Part shown: positions 17,214 through 25,720 of the stretch, piece by piece
How the letters are laid out: each line of letters starts with the position of its first letter
How positions within the stretch are numbered: position 1 is the stretch's first letter
NCBI GenBank assembly: GCA_021776415.1
Contig: JAJFFY010000059.1
Coordinates: 1 to 33,368, forward strand
Direction of reading: 5' to 3'
DNA length: 33,368 nucleotides
Origin: Hyphococcus sp.
GTDB taxonomy: Bacteria; Pseudomonadota; Alphaproteobacteria; Caulobacterales; Parvularculaceae
Translations under genes and position numbers: made by a program
The notes under the pieces: model-generated
What the model was told of the DNA's origin: nothing
What the model saw: only the letters and a program-made list of their open reading frames with translations
Database searches by the model: none

Positions 17214-17368
17214 CAATAAGGCTCCCAAGAGGTAGGTATATCAGACTATGCGCCATTTGCGACAATTTCGAGGTCGCGCGGAGGCGGCGCCGCAAATGTG
17301 AAGCCGTGAGCAGCGCCGCCCTCCATTTTGTAAACGCATGTCAGGCGCAAACCCGGCGCTGCCTCTTG

Positions 17369-20317
17369 TTAAACAGCCTTCTGCCACCAGCCTTTTCGGC
17401 TCCGCTTTTTGGGCGTAGGCGGGCTTTCAGCAGCATCTTTCTGGGCGCCAGACGTTGCTTCTTGCGAGTCATCAGGGGTTTTTGCGGCGCCATTTGAACC
17501 GCCGTCAGGGTCGGCAGCGGCCTCACTGGGCGAATTTTCGCTTTGTGCGGGAGGCGCATCGTCGGCGGGTTTGCTTGCGGATTGACTGTCCTGCTCTGCG
17601 CCGGTTTGCGCTGCGGCGTCATCGCTCGTCGCAACCTTCTTTTTGACCCTGCGTTTGCGGGTTCGTTTTTTCGGCGTCGGGTCTTTTTCTGCGCTCACCG
17701 CATCAGGCGCAGCCTCATCAGCGGGCGCTATCGCCGCTGGCGCATCACCGGATTCTGTCGGTTGCGATGTTGGTGTTGCCAGTTCGCCGCCAGCGTCCAT
17801 TTGTGATGCGTCTTCACCATTTTGCGGCGCATCGGCCTCTTGCGGCGTTGCCGCCTGATCAGCGTCGGAATTGGTGTGGCGGTTTCGCCGGCCGCCGCGC
17901 CGACCGCGCCGGCGTTTTTTGCGCTGTCCGTCGTCGTTTTCATCATCGCCTTCGCGGGCGGCTTTTTCGGCCTGGTCTGCACCGGCGCCGCTGTCGTCGG
18001 CTTTCTCGTCCGGCGCCGCGCTTTCTTGTCTGGTGTCACGGCCGCGACCGCCGCGTCTGCGACGGCTGCGTTTGCGGACATCGCCGCGTTTTTCTTCCGT
18101 CTCGTCGTCAATCGCCTCGATCACTTCCTCAACCACTTCGACCGGCTCGGTCTGGTCGGCGCGAATGAACGTTCTTTCGGTTTTCCGCTCGCTCGGCGCG
18201 CCGCTTTTTTCAAGGTCGTGCGCGTCGCCGGCTTTGTCCGGATCGGCGAGGATTTCAATCGTAACGCCGTTTGCGTCTTCGATGCGTTTGATCCAGTCAC
18301 GGTTGTGGTTGAGAATGTGCAAGCTGACATCGAGCGAGGCGCGCAGCGTAATGCGTCCAACCTTGCCGGAAATGGCTTCACCTTCGATGGCGCGCAAAAT
18401 GCGCAGCGCTGCAATTTCATTGGAGCGGATGGCGCCGGCGCCGGAGCAAGTCGGGCAGGTCTGGGTGGTGCCGTCAACAATCCCTGAACGACGGCGCTGG
18501 CGTGAGAGCTCGAGAAGGCCGAAGGATGAAATCCGTCCGACCTGAACGCGCGCGCGGTCGGTCTTCATGGCCTCTTTCAGCGCCTTTTCAACTTTGCGGT
18601 TGTTTTTCGGCTCATCCATATCGATGAAGTCGATGACGATCAGACCGGCGAGATCGCGTAACCGGAACTGACGCGCCGCCTCGGTCGCCGCCTCGACATT
18701 AGTCTTGAGAGCAGTCTGCTCAATGTTGCGTTCGCGCGTTGAGCGGCCCGAGTTGACGTCAATGGCGATCAACGCTTCGGTCTGATGAATGACGATGTAG
18801 CCGCCGGATTTCAGCCGCACGGTTGGCTGATACATGCCGTCAAGCTGGGCTTCGATATCATGGCGCAGGAAAATCGGCGCCGCCTCTTTATAAGGCTGCA
18901 CGTTTTTTGCGTGGCTCGGCATCAACATCTTCATGAAGTCTTTAGCTTCGCGATAGCCGTCCTCGCCCTCAATCAGGACGCTGGAAATATCTTTGTCGTA
19001 GAGATCGCGGATCGCGCGCTTGATGAGGTTGGCTTCTTCGTAAACCATGCATGGCGCAATCGACTTCAACGTCAGTGTGCGGATGTTTTCCCACAACCGG
19101 AGCAGATAGTCGTAATCGCGCTTGATTTCGACCTTGGTGCGTTTGGAGCCGGCGGTGCGGATGATCAGCCCCATGCCTTGCGGTACATCGAGGCTGTCAA
19201 CGACGCGGCGCAGCCGGCGACGGTCGGACACATGCGCGATTTTGCGCGAAATGCCGCCGCCTCGCGCAGTGTTTGGCATTAACACGCAATAGCGACCTGC
19301 GAGCGACATATAGGTGGTCAGCGCCGCGCCTTTATTGCCGCGCTCTTCTTTGACGACCTGAATGAGGAGAATTTGCCGGCGTTTGATGACTTCTTGAATT
19401 TTGTAATTGCGCAACAGGTTGGAGCGTTTGCGCTTTGCTTCTTTGTAGCGCTCGAAAAGCTGGGCGCGGGCTTTGCGCGCGCCGGGGCTCGCCGGTTTTG
19501 CTTCCGCCACTTCGTCAGCGTCATCGCCGCCTTCTTCTATGTCGGCGTCAGTGGCGCTCGCTTGGTTGGCGCTCGCGTCATCGATATTCGCGTCTTCCGT
19601 CTCCCGATCTTCCACGTTACTGGCTTCAGCAACATTGTCTTCTGCCGCACTGTCTTCTGCATCATCGTCTTTGGCGGCGGCCAAGTCCGGGCTGTCGTCT
19701 TCTTCCTCAGCATCGTTATCGGACTTGCCGGCAGCCTCGCCGGTTTCGTTGCTAACGTCTTCTTCTTCTTCCTCTTCTTTTGAGGCGTCGCCGTCACGCG
19801 CTTCGCCGCCGCTCAGATCCGTATTTTCTACGCCATCCTCGCCGACCGCATCGCCAGCCTCAATGTTGCTGCTCGCGGCCTGGACGGGCTGGTCATCGTC
19901 CGCGTCGTCTTCGGCAATGGCGGCGACGTCCTGGCCGTCATCGTTATCGTTGAGGCCGCCATCATCATCATCGTCGTCTTCGTCTTCGTCGCCGCGCTGG
20001 ACGAGTTCCAGTTCGGCCGCAAGCCCGGCGACCTCTTTTTCCGCGTCCTGTAACAGCTGCCGGTCAGAGACCGGGATCTGGTAATAATCGGGATGGATTT
20101 CGCTGAAGGCGAGGAATCCATGGCGGTTACCGCCATAATCAACGAATGCAGCCTGAAGCGAGGGTTCGACGCGGGTTACCCGCGCCAGGAAAATATTGCC
20201 TCTAAGCGGCTTTTTCGCTGCTGATTCGAAGTCGAAATCTTCGATTTTGCCCTGGCTCAGCAGGGCCACGCGCACCTCTTCGGGGTGGGCGGCGTCGATT
20301 AGCATTTTTTTTGTCAT
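17369..20317 (-). CDS. rne: Ribonuclease E (RNase E/G family)
   Basis: A 982-residue endoribonuclease, scaffold of the RNA degradosome. It starts MTKKMLIDAAHPEEVRVALL. The S1 domain begins near residue 38 and is interrupted by a very acidic, low-complexity insertion of about 165 residues (about 110-275, with runs of Asp and Glu). The S1 fold resumes at KRRQILLIQVVKEERGNKGA. Sensor and DNase I-like parts follow, including ALIAIDVNSGRSTRERNIEQ and LIVIDFIDMD, which carry the catalytic Asp residues. The Zn-link is TCPTCSGAG (Cys621, Cys624). The C-terminal 250 residues alternate Arg/Lys-rich RNA-binding patches (KRSRRRRGGRGRD, KKRRRGRRGGRRNRH, KKRTRKRRVKKK) with acidic disorder. The last residues KGWWQKAV match the GWW motif by which Caulobacter RNase E binds PNPase. 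The 5' leader holds a hairpin 16 nt before the start codon. Confidence 0.96.
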   Translation of the reverse strand: MTKKMLIDAAHPEEVRVALLSQGKIEDFDFESAAKKPLRGNIFLARVTRVEPSLQAAFVDYGGNRHGFLAFSEIHPDYYQIPVSDRQLLQDAEKEVAGLAAELELVQRGDEDEDDDDDDGGLNDNDDGQDVAAIAEDDADDDQPVQAASSNIEAGDAVGEDGVENTDLSGGEARDGDASKEEEEEEDVSNETGEAAGKSDNDAEEEDDSPDLAAAKDDDAEDSAAEDNVAEASNVEDRETEDANIDDASANQASATDADIEEGGDDADEVAEAKPASPGARKARAQLFERYKEAKRKRSNLLRNYKIQEVIKRRQILLIQVVKEERGNKGAALTTYMSLAGRYCVLMPNTARGGGISRKIAHVSDRRRLRRVVDSLDVPQGMGLIIRTAGSKRTKVEIKRDYDYLLRLWENIRTLTLKSIAPCMVYEEANLIKRAIRDLYDKDISSVLIEGEDGYREAKDFMKMLMPSHAKNVQPYKEAAPIFLRHDIEAQLDGMYQPTVRLKSGGYIVIHQTEALIAIDVNSGRSTRERNIEQTALKTNVEAATEAARQFRLRDLAGLIVIDFIDMDEPKNNRKVEKALKEAMKTDRARVQVGRISSFGLLELSRQRRRSGIVDGTTQTCPTCSGAGAIRSNEIAALRILRAIEGEAISGKVGRITLRASLDVSLHILNHNRDWIKRIEDANGVTIEILADPDKAGDAHDLEKSGAPSERKTERTFIRADQTEPVEVVEEVIEAIDDETEEKRGDVRKRSRRRRGGRGRDTRQESAAPDEKADDSGAGADQAEKAAREGDDENDDGQRKKRRRGRRGGRRNRHTNSDADQAATPQEADAPQNGEDASQMDAGGELATPTSQPTESGDAPAAIAPADEAAPDAVSAEKDPTPKKRTRKRRVKKKVATSDDAAAQTGAEQDSQSASKPADDAPPAQSENSPSEAAADPDGGSNGAAKTPDDSQEATSGAQKDAAESPPTPKKRSRKGWWQKAV

Positions 20318-20332
20318 TTAAATTGGCTCCGC

Positions 20333-20357
20333 AATGCGGGCCTAGGGCCTGCGCATT
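20333..20357 (-). promoter_or_regulatory. Leader hairpin just upstream of the rne start codon
   Basis: On the minus strand AATGCG-CA-GGCC-CTA-GGCC-CGCATT folds into a ten-pair stem with a 2-nt bulge. It ends about 16 nt before the rne ATG (20317), close enough to affect ribosome access. No strong Shine-Dalgarno sequence is visible between hairpin and start (GGAGCC is nearest). Confidence 0.5.
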
Positions 20358-20803
20358 GACTGTGTTGGAACGCCTCAGCGCGTGCGCAACCCCATACCGC
20401 GCCCTGAAAAGGGCGTTGCTTTGGGTCATATTCGCATCGTGCAGCATCGGCGAAAGCTTTGTTCACGCCGGCTTTATTGCCGGCCGGTTATGTTTTGGCG
20501 CTTCATGCGCCAGATCTTTTGCCCCAAGCGCGGCGGCGTTAGCCGTTTCGCGAGCCGGCCGAATGGAGCCGCCGGCGGTTATCCCTTAAATAACGGGCCA
20601 TAAACCACGCTATCTGGGAGAAAAATTACGGCGGATCAGAGGGGCCTTTCTTGGAACCTTTGCGCCGTTAACATTCCCTTGCCCGGATTTGGCGATTAAA
20701 TCACCTTTCCGCAAGCAATTTCTAATAATGCCAAACCCCGGGGGAAAAGAAAACCCATCCGGTTCGTGGCTGCTCAGTGTTGCATTCAATCGTGGATGAA
20801 ATC

Positions 20804-20819
20804 TTAAACCTGCGTTAAC
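20804..20819 (+). promoter_or_regulatory. CtrA-type binding site TTAA-N7-TTAAC
   Basis: TTAA (20804-20807), seven bases, then TTAAC (20815-20819) is an exact match to the Caulobacter CtrA full-site consensus. It lies 219 bp upstream of the amidase start and 487 bp from rne. Two GANTC (CcrM) sites follow within 60 bp. It would link cell-cycle control to peptidoglycan hydrolysis or RNA turnover. Binding is inferred from sequence only. Confidence 0.55.
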
Positions 20820-20899
20820 GCTAGCGAAAGAGACTAAAATATCGGACGATTAAGAGGAATCACCCGATATTCTAGATTCTTTGCTGCGCGCCGGGGGAT

Positions 20900-20937
20900 C
20901 GAAAAACCGGTTCCCACTTTTTCGCCCTGCGCTCTAA
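20900..20937. repeat. Palindromic dispersed intergenic repeat, copy 2 (partial)
   Basis: The stretch CGAAAAACCGGTTCCCACTT and the following TTTCGCCCTGCGCTCTAA align with the reverse complement of the segment at 2291-2328 (CCGAAAGCCGGTTCCCATTT followed by TTCTGGAAGCGCTCTAGA). Only this half of the first copy is clearly present. Confidence 0.6.
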
Positions 20938-21037
20938 AGCATCAGTTTTCGGGCTGGAATGGGGCCGGCAAGGGCGCTAGATGTGGTTTTGCCGCTCGGA
21001 GCGCGGCGTATGGGCGGCGTTGTATGGATGGGCGTAG

Positions 21038-22318
21038 ATGAATTTAGGGCTCAAAATCTGGATCGGTTTGGCGGCGGCGGCCTCAAGCCTCGCTGTTGCG
21101 GGCGGCGCTTGGGCTGAGGAGCTTCTTGGCGTGCGCTTTGGCCCCAATGGCGACGCGACCCGGGTGGTTTTTGATATTGCCGGTGCGCCGGTTTATTCAA
21201 TTTCCGGAGTCGAGACCGGTGAGGGTCGCTTAATCATTGATTTCGCTGACCTTTCGGTCGGCCCAGCGGATCTGAAATACCGCCCCGGCAAGGGCCACAT
21301 CGCCCGCTATGGGTTTGCCGCACGCGGTGACGGCGGCGTTCGGGCGCTGTTTGATTTTAAGAAAACCGCCCGGATCAGCAAAGCCTTTGTGCTTGAGCCG
21401 AAAGACGGGGTCACAAAATACCGTCTGGTCATTGATCTTCAAACCGCTGACAAGCAGCGCTTTATCGCCAGCCTGCCGCCGCAATATCCTGATCTGACAG
21501 CGGTTATTGAGCAGGCGACGGCGGGCTCCGCGCCCGATGTCCTGCTGCCGCCGAGCCCTTCTCAGAAAGAAGTTGCGCTGCCGCCGCGGCAAGACCCGGC
21601 GACCCAAAAGCGCGTCGTTGTCATTGACGCCGGCCATGGCGGGGCCGACCCCGGCGCTCAGGGGCAAAGCGGGACTTATGAAAAAAATGTCACCTTAGCC
21701 GCCGCATTGGAGCTCGCGGCGATTTTGAAAAAGCGTGGCAATTATGACGTGGTCTTGACCCGCAATAGCGACGCCAAGCTCAAACCCGACCAACGTGAAA
21801 CGCTGGCGCGCAATGCCGGCGCCAATCTGTTCGTGTCGCTGCATGCAGATGCGATAGCCGCCAAAGCCGTGCGCGGCGGTTCGGTCTATACGCTGTCAAC
21901 GGATGGAACAGCGCGATCGGCGAAGCTGGCCAAAGCCGATGGTAATTATACCGTTTATGATCTTGATGTCGCAGAATATGGCGAAGAGGTCGGCGGCATC
22001 ATGTTCGATCTGGCTCAAGGCGCCACCCATACCGGGTCCTCGCGATTTGCTGAAAAACTTCTGGAAAACCTCGCTGGCAAGACGCCGCTTCTGGGTCGTT
22101 CTCATCGCACCGGTGATTTGCGGGTGTTACTGGCGCCGGATGTGCCGGCGGTGTTGTTTGAGATGGCGTTTATTTCCAACGCGAAAGATGAGGCCAATCT
22201 CAACTCCACCGTGTGGCGCAAACGCACCATGAAGGCGGTTGCCGACTCCATTGACCAGTATTTCGAAGAATATGGCGGCCAGCGCTTTGCCGAAAACGGC
22301 GCCGGCGGCGCCAATTAG
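21038..22318 (+). CDS. N-acetylmuramoyl-L-alanine amidase with AMIN domain (AmiC-like)
   Basis: A 426-residue periplasmic hydrolase that cuts the bond between MurNAc and the stem peptide, needed for cell separation. A Sec signal (MNLGLKIWIGLAAAASSLAV, cleavage after AWA) is followed by an AMIN domain (about 28-150, LLGVRFGPNGDATRVVFDIA), which targets the enzyme to septal wall. A Pro-rich linker follows, then the Amidase_3 domain from about residue 192. Zn ligands and catalytic residues are in VVVIDAGHGGADPGA (His200), YEKNVTLAAAL (Glu215), LFVSLHADAI (His269) and AVLFEMAFISN (Glu375). An EGGIMFDLAQG-like helix (GEEVGGIMFDLAQGATHTGS) corresponds to the autoinhibitory/regulatory segment of AmiB/AmiC enzymes. 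It is upstream of PBP1a on the same strand, and a CtrA box lies in its upstream region. Confidence 0.93.
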   Translation: MNLGLKIWIGLAAAASSLAVAGGAWAEELLGVRFGPNGDATRVVFDIAGAPVYSISGVETGEGRLIIDFADLSVGPADLKYRPGKGHIARYGFAARGDGGVRALFDFKKTARISKAFVLEPKDGVTKYRLVIDLQTADKQRFIASLPPQYPDLTAVIEQATAGSAPDVLLPPSPSQKEVALPPRQDPATQKRVVVIDAGHGGADPGAQGQSGTYEKNVTLAAALELAAILKKRGNYDVVLTRNSDAKLKPDQRETLARNAGANLFVSLHADAIAAKAVRGGSVYTLSTDGTARSAKLAKADGNYTVYDLDVAEYGEEVGGIMFDLAQGATHTGSSRFAEKLLENLAGKTPLLGRSHRTGDLRVLLAPDVPAVLFEMAFISNAKDEANLNSTVWRKRTMKAVADSIDQYFEEYGGQRFAENGAGGAN

Positions 22319-22486
22319 CAGTATTAGCCAAGGCGGAGCCTTACCAAAATGAAGGCAAAACATACTCGCTTGCGCCTCGCTGTCGCCAAGGTTTTGCGCT
22401 AAACAAAGGCCTGTAGAGGCGAGGGCAGGCGCCCAAGTTTCCTGCCAGATAGTAACGCCGCTGATTGCGGAGCCAACAGGAAGTAA

Positions 22487-25400
22487 GTGACGGACGGCAT
22501 GAGCGACGAAAACGATATTCCCGACGAGGAAGATCCCGAGGAGCAAGCCTCCGACAGCGGCATTCCGAATGACGCCAGCGAAGCTGCCGCCGATGAAGAT
22601 AGCGCCGTGATTAAGAACGATATGTTCGCGTCGGATGAAGAGACTGGCCCAGTTACGGACACTGAAACTGACCCCATAGCCGAGACAGAAATTGATGCGG
22701 CGGCGGATGACGCCTTGGTCGAGGCTAGCGACGAGCCCGCCGACGAAGAGGCGCTGCATGGCGCGCCGGACGAGACGACAAGTTCTTATACGGACGAAGA
22801 GGCGAGCCTGCAAAACGCCGATTTAGACGACGAGCCGGAAAATCTTGAAGACGAATTGGAAGATGGGCCGGAAGATGAGGGCGATGAAATCGTTCTTGGC
22901 CGCGATGACCGCGCGGCAGTAAGCCGGGGCCATCGCACCAAAGCTAGCCGCGACCATCGCGCCATGGCCAAGAGGCCCGAAAAGCTTTCGGCCCCGCGCA
23001 AGTCTGAGTTTGATGTCGAAACAGCTGCGCGTCCGCCGCGCGAGGGGGGCGCTTTGTTTCCATTACTGGTCAGGCTTGCGGGCATGGGCTTTGCCATCGC
23101 TGCGTTTGGCCTCATCGCCGCCGCTGCTTTTTCGGGCTGGTATCTTAATCAACTCAATCAGGATTTGCCGGACTATCAGGTGCTCGCGGAATATGCGCCG
23201 CCGGTGACCACCCGGGTCTATGCCGGGGACGGATCATTGGTTGCGGAATTCGCCCGCGAGCGGCGATTGTTTGTCCCCATTGAGAACATTCCCGATCACG
23301 TAAAAGCCGCCTTTGTCTCGACCGAAGACAAGTCCTATTATGAGCATACCGGCATCGATCTGCGCGGCATTGCGCGCGCGCAGCTGTCCAATATTGGCAA
23401 CCTCCTGCGCAACCGTCGTCTTGAGGGCGGCTCGACGATCACCCAGCAGGTGGCGAAAAACTTCCTCCTGTCGAGTGAGCAGCGCATTGATCGCAAGCTA
23501 AAAGAAATGCTTATTGCCCGGAAGATGGAGCGCGCCTTCACTAAGGGACATATTCTTGAGCTTTACCTCAACGAGATTTATCTCGGCAACCGGTCCTATG
23601 GGGTCGCCGCCGCGGCGTTGAATTATTTTGACAAGGCGCTCGATGAATTAACTCTCGGCGAGGCCGCCTATCTTGCAGGGCTCGCCAAAGGGCCGAGCAA
23701 TTATCACCCGGTCGCTAATGAAGATGAGGCGGTGTCGCGGCGCAATTTGGTGATCCGACGGATGCTGGCCGATGGCGGCATTTCGCAAGAACAGGCCGAT
23801 GAAGCAAGCGCGCAGCCGCTTGGTGCGGTCATCGCGCCGCCGCTCGGTGCGCGCGACTGGACGATGGAATATTTCGCCGAGGAAGTCCGTAAGCAGATTG
23901 TTGATCTTTATGGCGTCGAGGCGCTTTATGATGGCGGGCTTGCGGTGCGGACATCGGTTGACCCGCGGATGCAGCGCGCCGCTGGCGCCGCTTTGCGGCG
24001 TTGGTTGACGACGTATGATTTGCGCCATGGCTGGCGCGGTCCGATTGGCGTCATTGGCGCGGAGGACAAAATCGACGCTACTGTCGATGCGCCGCCGAGT
24101 GAGCCGGCTGAAGATGCAGAGGAAGACTGGACGACGGCGTTTGCAGAAAAGCTAAAATCCCTAAGGCGAAGCCGCGCCGTGTCGGATGACCTGGCGCCAT
24201 GGCGTCCGGCGCTGGTGCTTGGCGTCGAGACGGAAGAGGCGAGTATTGGCTTTGAGGACGGTACGCAAGGAGCGATCCCGCTGGCGCAATTGCTGTGGGC
24301 GCGAGAGTATATTTCCGCCAACGAGATGGGCGAGGAGATCACCAGCGCGGTGGATGTTTTGAAACCCGGCGAGATTGTTTATGTGGTGCAGACGAGCCTC
24401 GCGGCTGTCGACGCCGTGCCGGTTGCGGACGAGGATGCCGAGAACCCTGAGCCAGCGCCGGCGCCCGCGCCAAACGCTTATGCTTTGCGCCAGCCGCCGG
24501 GCATCAATGGCGGTCTCATCGCAATTGATCCGCATACGGGGCGTGTCCTCGCCATGGTCGGCGGGTTCTCATTCCAGCTGTCGGAATTTAACCGCGCCGT
24601 GCAGGCTGAACGCCAGCCCGGCTCGACCTTCAAACCGTTTGTTTATTCGGTTGCGCTTGATAATGGCTATACGCCATCCTCGCTCGTGCTGGATGCGCCT
24701 TTCGTCGCGCCCGGCGTTGATAGCTGGTACAAGCCGGGTAATTATATTGAGGGCCGCCATTACGGCAATTCGACCTTGCGACTTGGGGTTGAGCAGTCGC
24801 GTAACACCATGACGGCGCGGCTTGCGCAAGATCTCGGCATCGGCCGCATCATGGAATATATTGAACGGTTCCGGCTATCTGATCGGTTGCCGCGGGAATT
24901 GGCGATTTCGCTTGGTTCCGGCGAGACCACGCTGATGCGCATCACCGCCGCTTATTCAACCTTCGTGAATGGCGGCAAACGGGTGGACCCGTTGCTCATC
25001 GACCGTATTCAGGATCGCACCGGCAAGACTATCTATAAACGTGATGCGCGCGCGTGCTTTACGTGTGATGCGCGCGTTTGGTCGGGCCAGGCCGAGCCGC
25101 AGCTGAGCGATGCGCGCGAGCAAGTTCTCGATCCGCGCACCGCCTATCAGGTGACCTCAATCCTCGAAGGCGTCGTCGTGCGCGGCACCGGCAGCGCCGT
25201 ACGCCGGGTGTCCAACCGGCGGCCGCTTGCCGGCAAGACCGGCACCACCAACGAGTATAAAGACGCCTGGTTTGTCGGCTTCTCACCGGACCTTGCCGCC
25301 GGGGTCTATGTCGGTTTCGATATGCCCCAGACCCTCGGTCAGGGCGAGGCCGGCGGTAAAGTCGCAGCGCCGATATTCGCTGACTTTATGAACCAGGCGC

Positions 25401-25645
25401 TGGAAGACGAAGCCGCCATTCCATTCCGGGTGCCGTCCGGCATCAGGCTGGTGCGCGTCAACGCCAAGACCGGGCGTCCGGCGACGTCAAGCGACAGCAG
25501 AGTCATTCTTGAAGCCTTCAAGGCCGACGACATTATTGGCGGCGGTCTTACCAGCGAGGAAGAACTGCTCGATCCGTTAAGCGCTGCGCCGCGACCGCCA
25601 ACCGAAATCATCAGAGAAGACGAAGGCCTCGACGGCCTTTACTAG
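22487..25645 (+). CDS. mrcA: Class A penicillin-binding protein 1A (glycosyltransferase/transpeptidase) with long acidic N-terminal tail
   Basis: A protein of 1052 residues that polymerises and cross-links peptidoglycan. GTG 22487 is preferred because AGGAAG (22478-22483) lies just before it; ATG 22499 is the alternative. Residues 1-185 form an acidic, disordered cytoplasmic tail rich in Asp/Glu, ending in a short basic stretch. Then come one membrane helix (about 190-215), GT51 motifs STEDKSYYEHTGIDLRGIAR (Glu280) and LEGGSTITQQVAKNFLL, and YLNEIYLGNRSYGV. An OB-like insertion (about 500-660) with an acidic Pro/Ala linker follows. The transpeptidase has RQPGSTFKPF (Ser713, Lys716), EQSRNTMTARL (SxN) and LAGKTGTTNEYKDAWFVGFS (Lys917). 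PBP1a proteins normally have a cytoplasmic tail of only tens of residues, so the tail is unusual. It lies between the amidase and prfB genes. Confidence 0.94.
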   Translation: MTDGMSDENDIPDEEDPEEQASDSGIPNDASEAAADEDSAVIKNDMFASDEETGPVTDTETDPIAETEIDAAADDALVEASDEPADEEALHGAPDETTSSYTDEEASLQNADLDDEPENLEDELEDGPEDEGDEIVLGRDDRAAVSRGHRTKASRDHRAMAKRPEKLSAPRKSEFDVETAARPPREGGALFPLLVRLAGMGFAIAAFGLIAAAAFSGWYLNQLNQDLPDYQVLAEYAPPVTTRVYAGDGSLVAEFARERRLFVPIENIPDHVKAAFVSTEDKSYYEHTGIDLRGIARAQLSNIGNLLRNRRLEGGSTITQQVAKNFLLSSEQRIDRKLKEMLIARKMERAFTKGHILELYLNEIYLGNRSYGVAAAALNYFDKALDELTLGEAAYLAGLAKGPSNYHPVANEDEAVSRRNLVIRRMLADGGISQEQADEASAQPLGAVIAPPLGARDWTMEYFAEEVRKQIVDLYGVEALYDGGLAVRTSVDPRMQRAAGAALRRWLTTYDLRHGWRGPIGVIGAEDKIDATVDAPPSEPAEDAEEDWTTAFAEKLKSLRRSRAVSDDLAPWRPALVLGVETEEASIGFEDGTQGAIPLAQLLWAREYISANEMGEEITSAVDVLKPGEIVYVVQTSLAAVDAVPVADEDAENPEPAPAPAPNAYALRQPPGINGGLIAIDPHTGRVLAMVGGFSFQLSEFNRAVQAERQPGSTFKPFVYSVALDNGYTPSSLVLDAPFVAPGVDSWYKPGNYIEGRHYGNSTLRLGVEQSRNTMTARLAQDLGIGRIMEYIERFRLSDRLPRELAISLGSGETTLMRITAAYSTFVNGGKRVDPLLIDRIQDRTGKTIYKRDARACFTCDARVWSGQAEPQLSDAREQVLDPRTAYQVTSILEGVVVRGTGSAVRRVSNRRPLAGKTGTTNEYKDAWFVGFSPDLAAGVYVGFDMPQTLGQGEAGGKVAAPIFADFMNQALEDEAAIPFRVPSGIRLVRVNAKTGRPATSSDSRVILEAFKADDIIGGGLTSEEELLDPLSAAPRPPTEIIREDEGLDGLY

Positions 25646-25720
25646 ACCTGCGCGCATCACCATAAAAAGAAATGACATGGCGACGGCGGATTGCGTCATC
25701 GCGATGAAAGGACAGGCACG

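Larger units (their letters stand above)
20318..21037. other. 720-bp divergent control region between rne and the amidase gene
   Basis: No credible gene is seen. The rne-proximal half (20330-20600) is GC-rich and full of short hairpins: 20333-20357, 20467-20484 (GCCGGC/GCCGGC) and 20496-20512 (TGGCGC/GCGCCA). They would lie in a long rne leader. The middle (20600-20880) is AT-rich and holds a perfect CtrA-type box at 20804-20819 and two GANTC sites (20857-20861, 20875-20879). The amidase-proximal part contains the second dispersed repeat copy (20900-20937). Long structured leaders that mediate autoregulation are known for enterobacterial rne; here this is an inference. Confidence 0.6.

Noticed and set aside
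19473..20084. 203-residue plus-strand Ser/Ala-rich frame
   Set aside because: It is the complement of the acidic repeat region of rne; its Ser/Ala runs mirror GAC/GAA codons.
25623..25639. AAGGCC/GGCCTT hairpin at the PBP1a stop codon as terminator
   Set aside because: Only 6 bp, inside the coding sequence and without a T-run; probably not functional as an intrinsic terminator.
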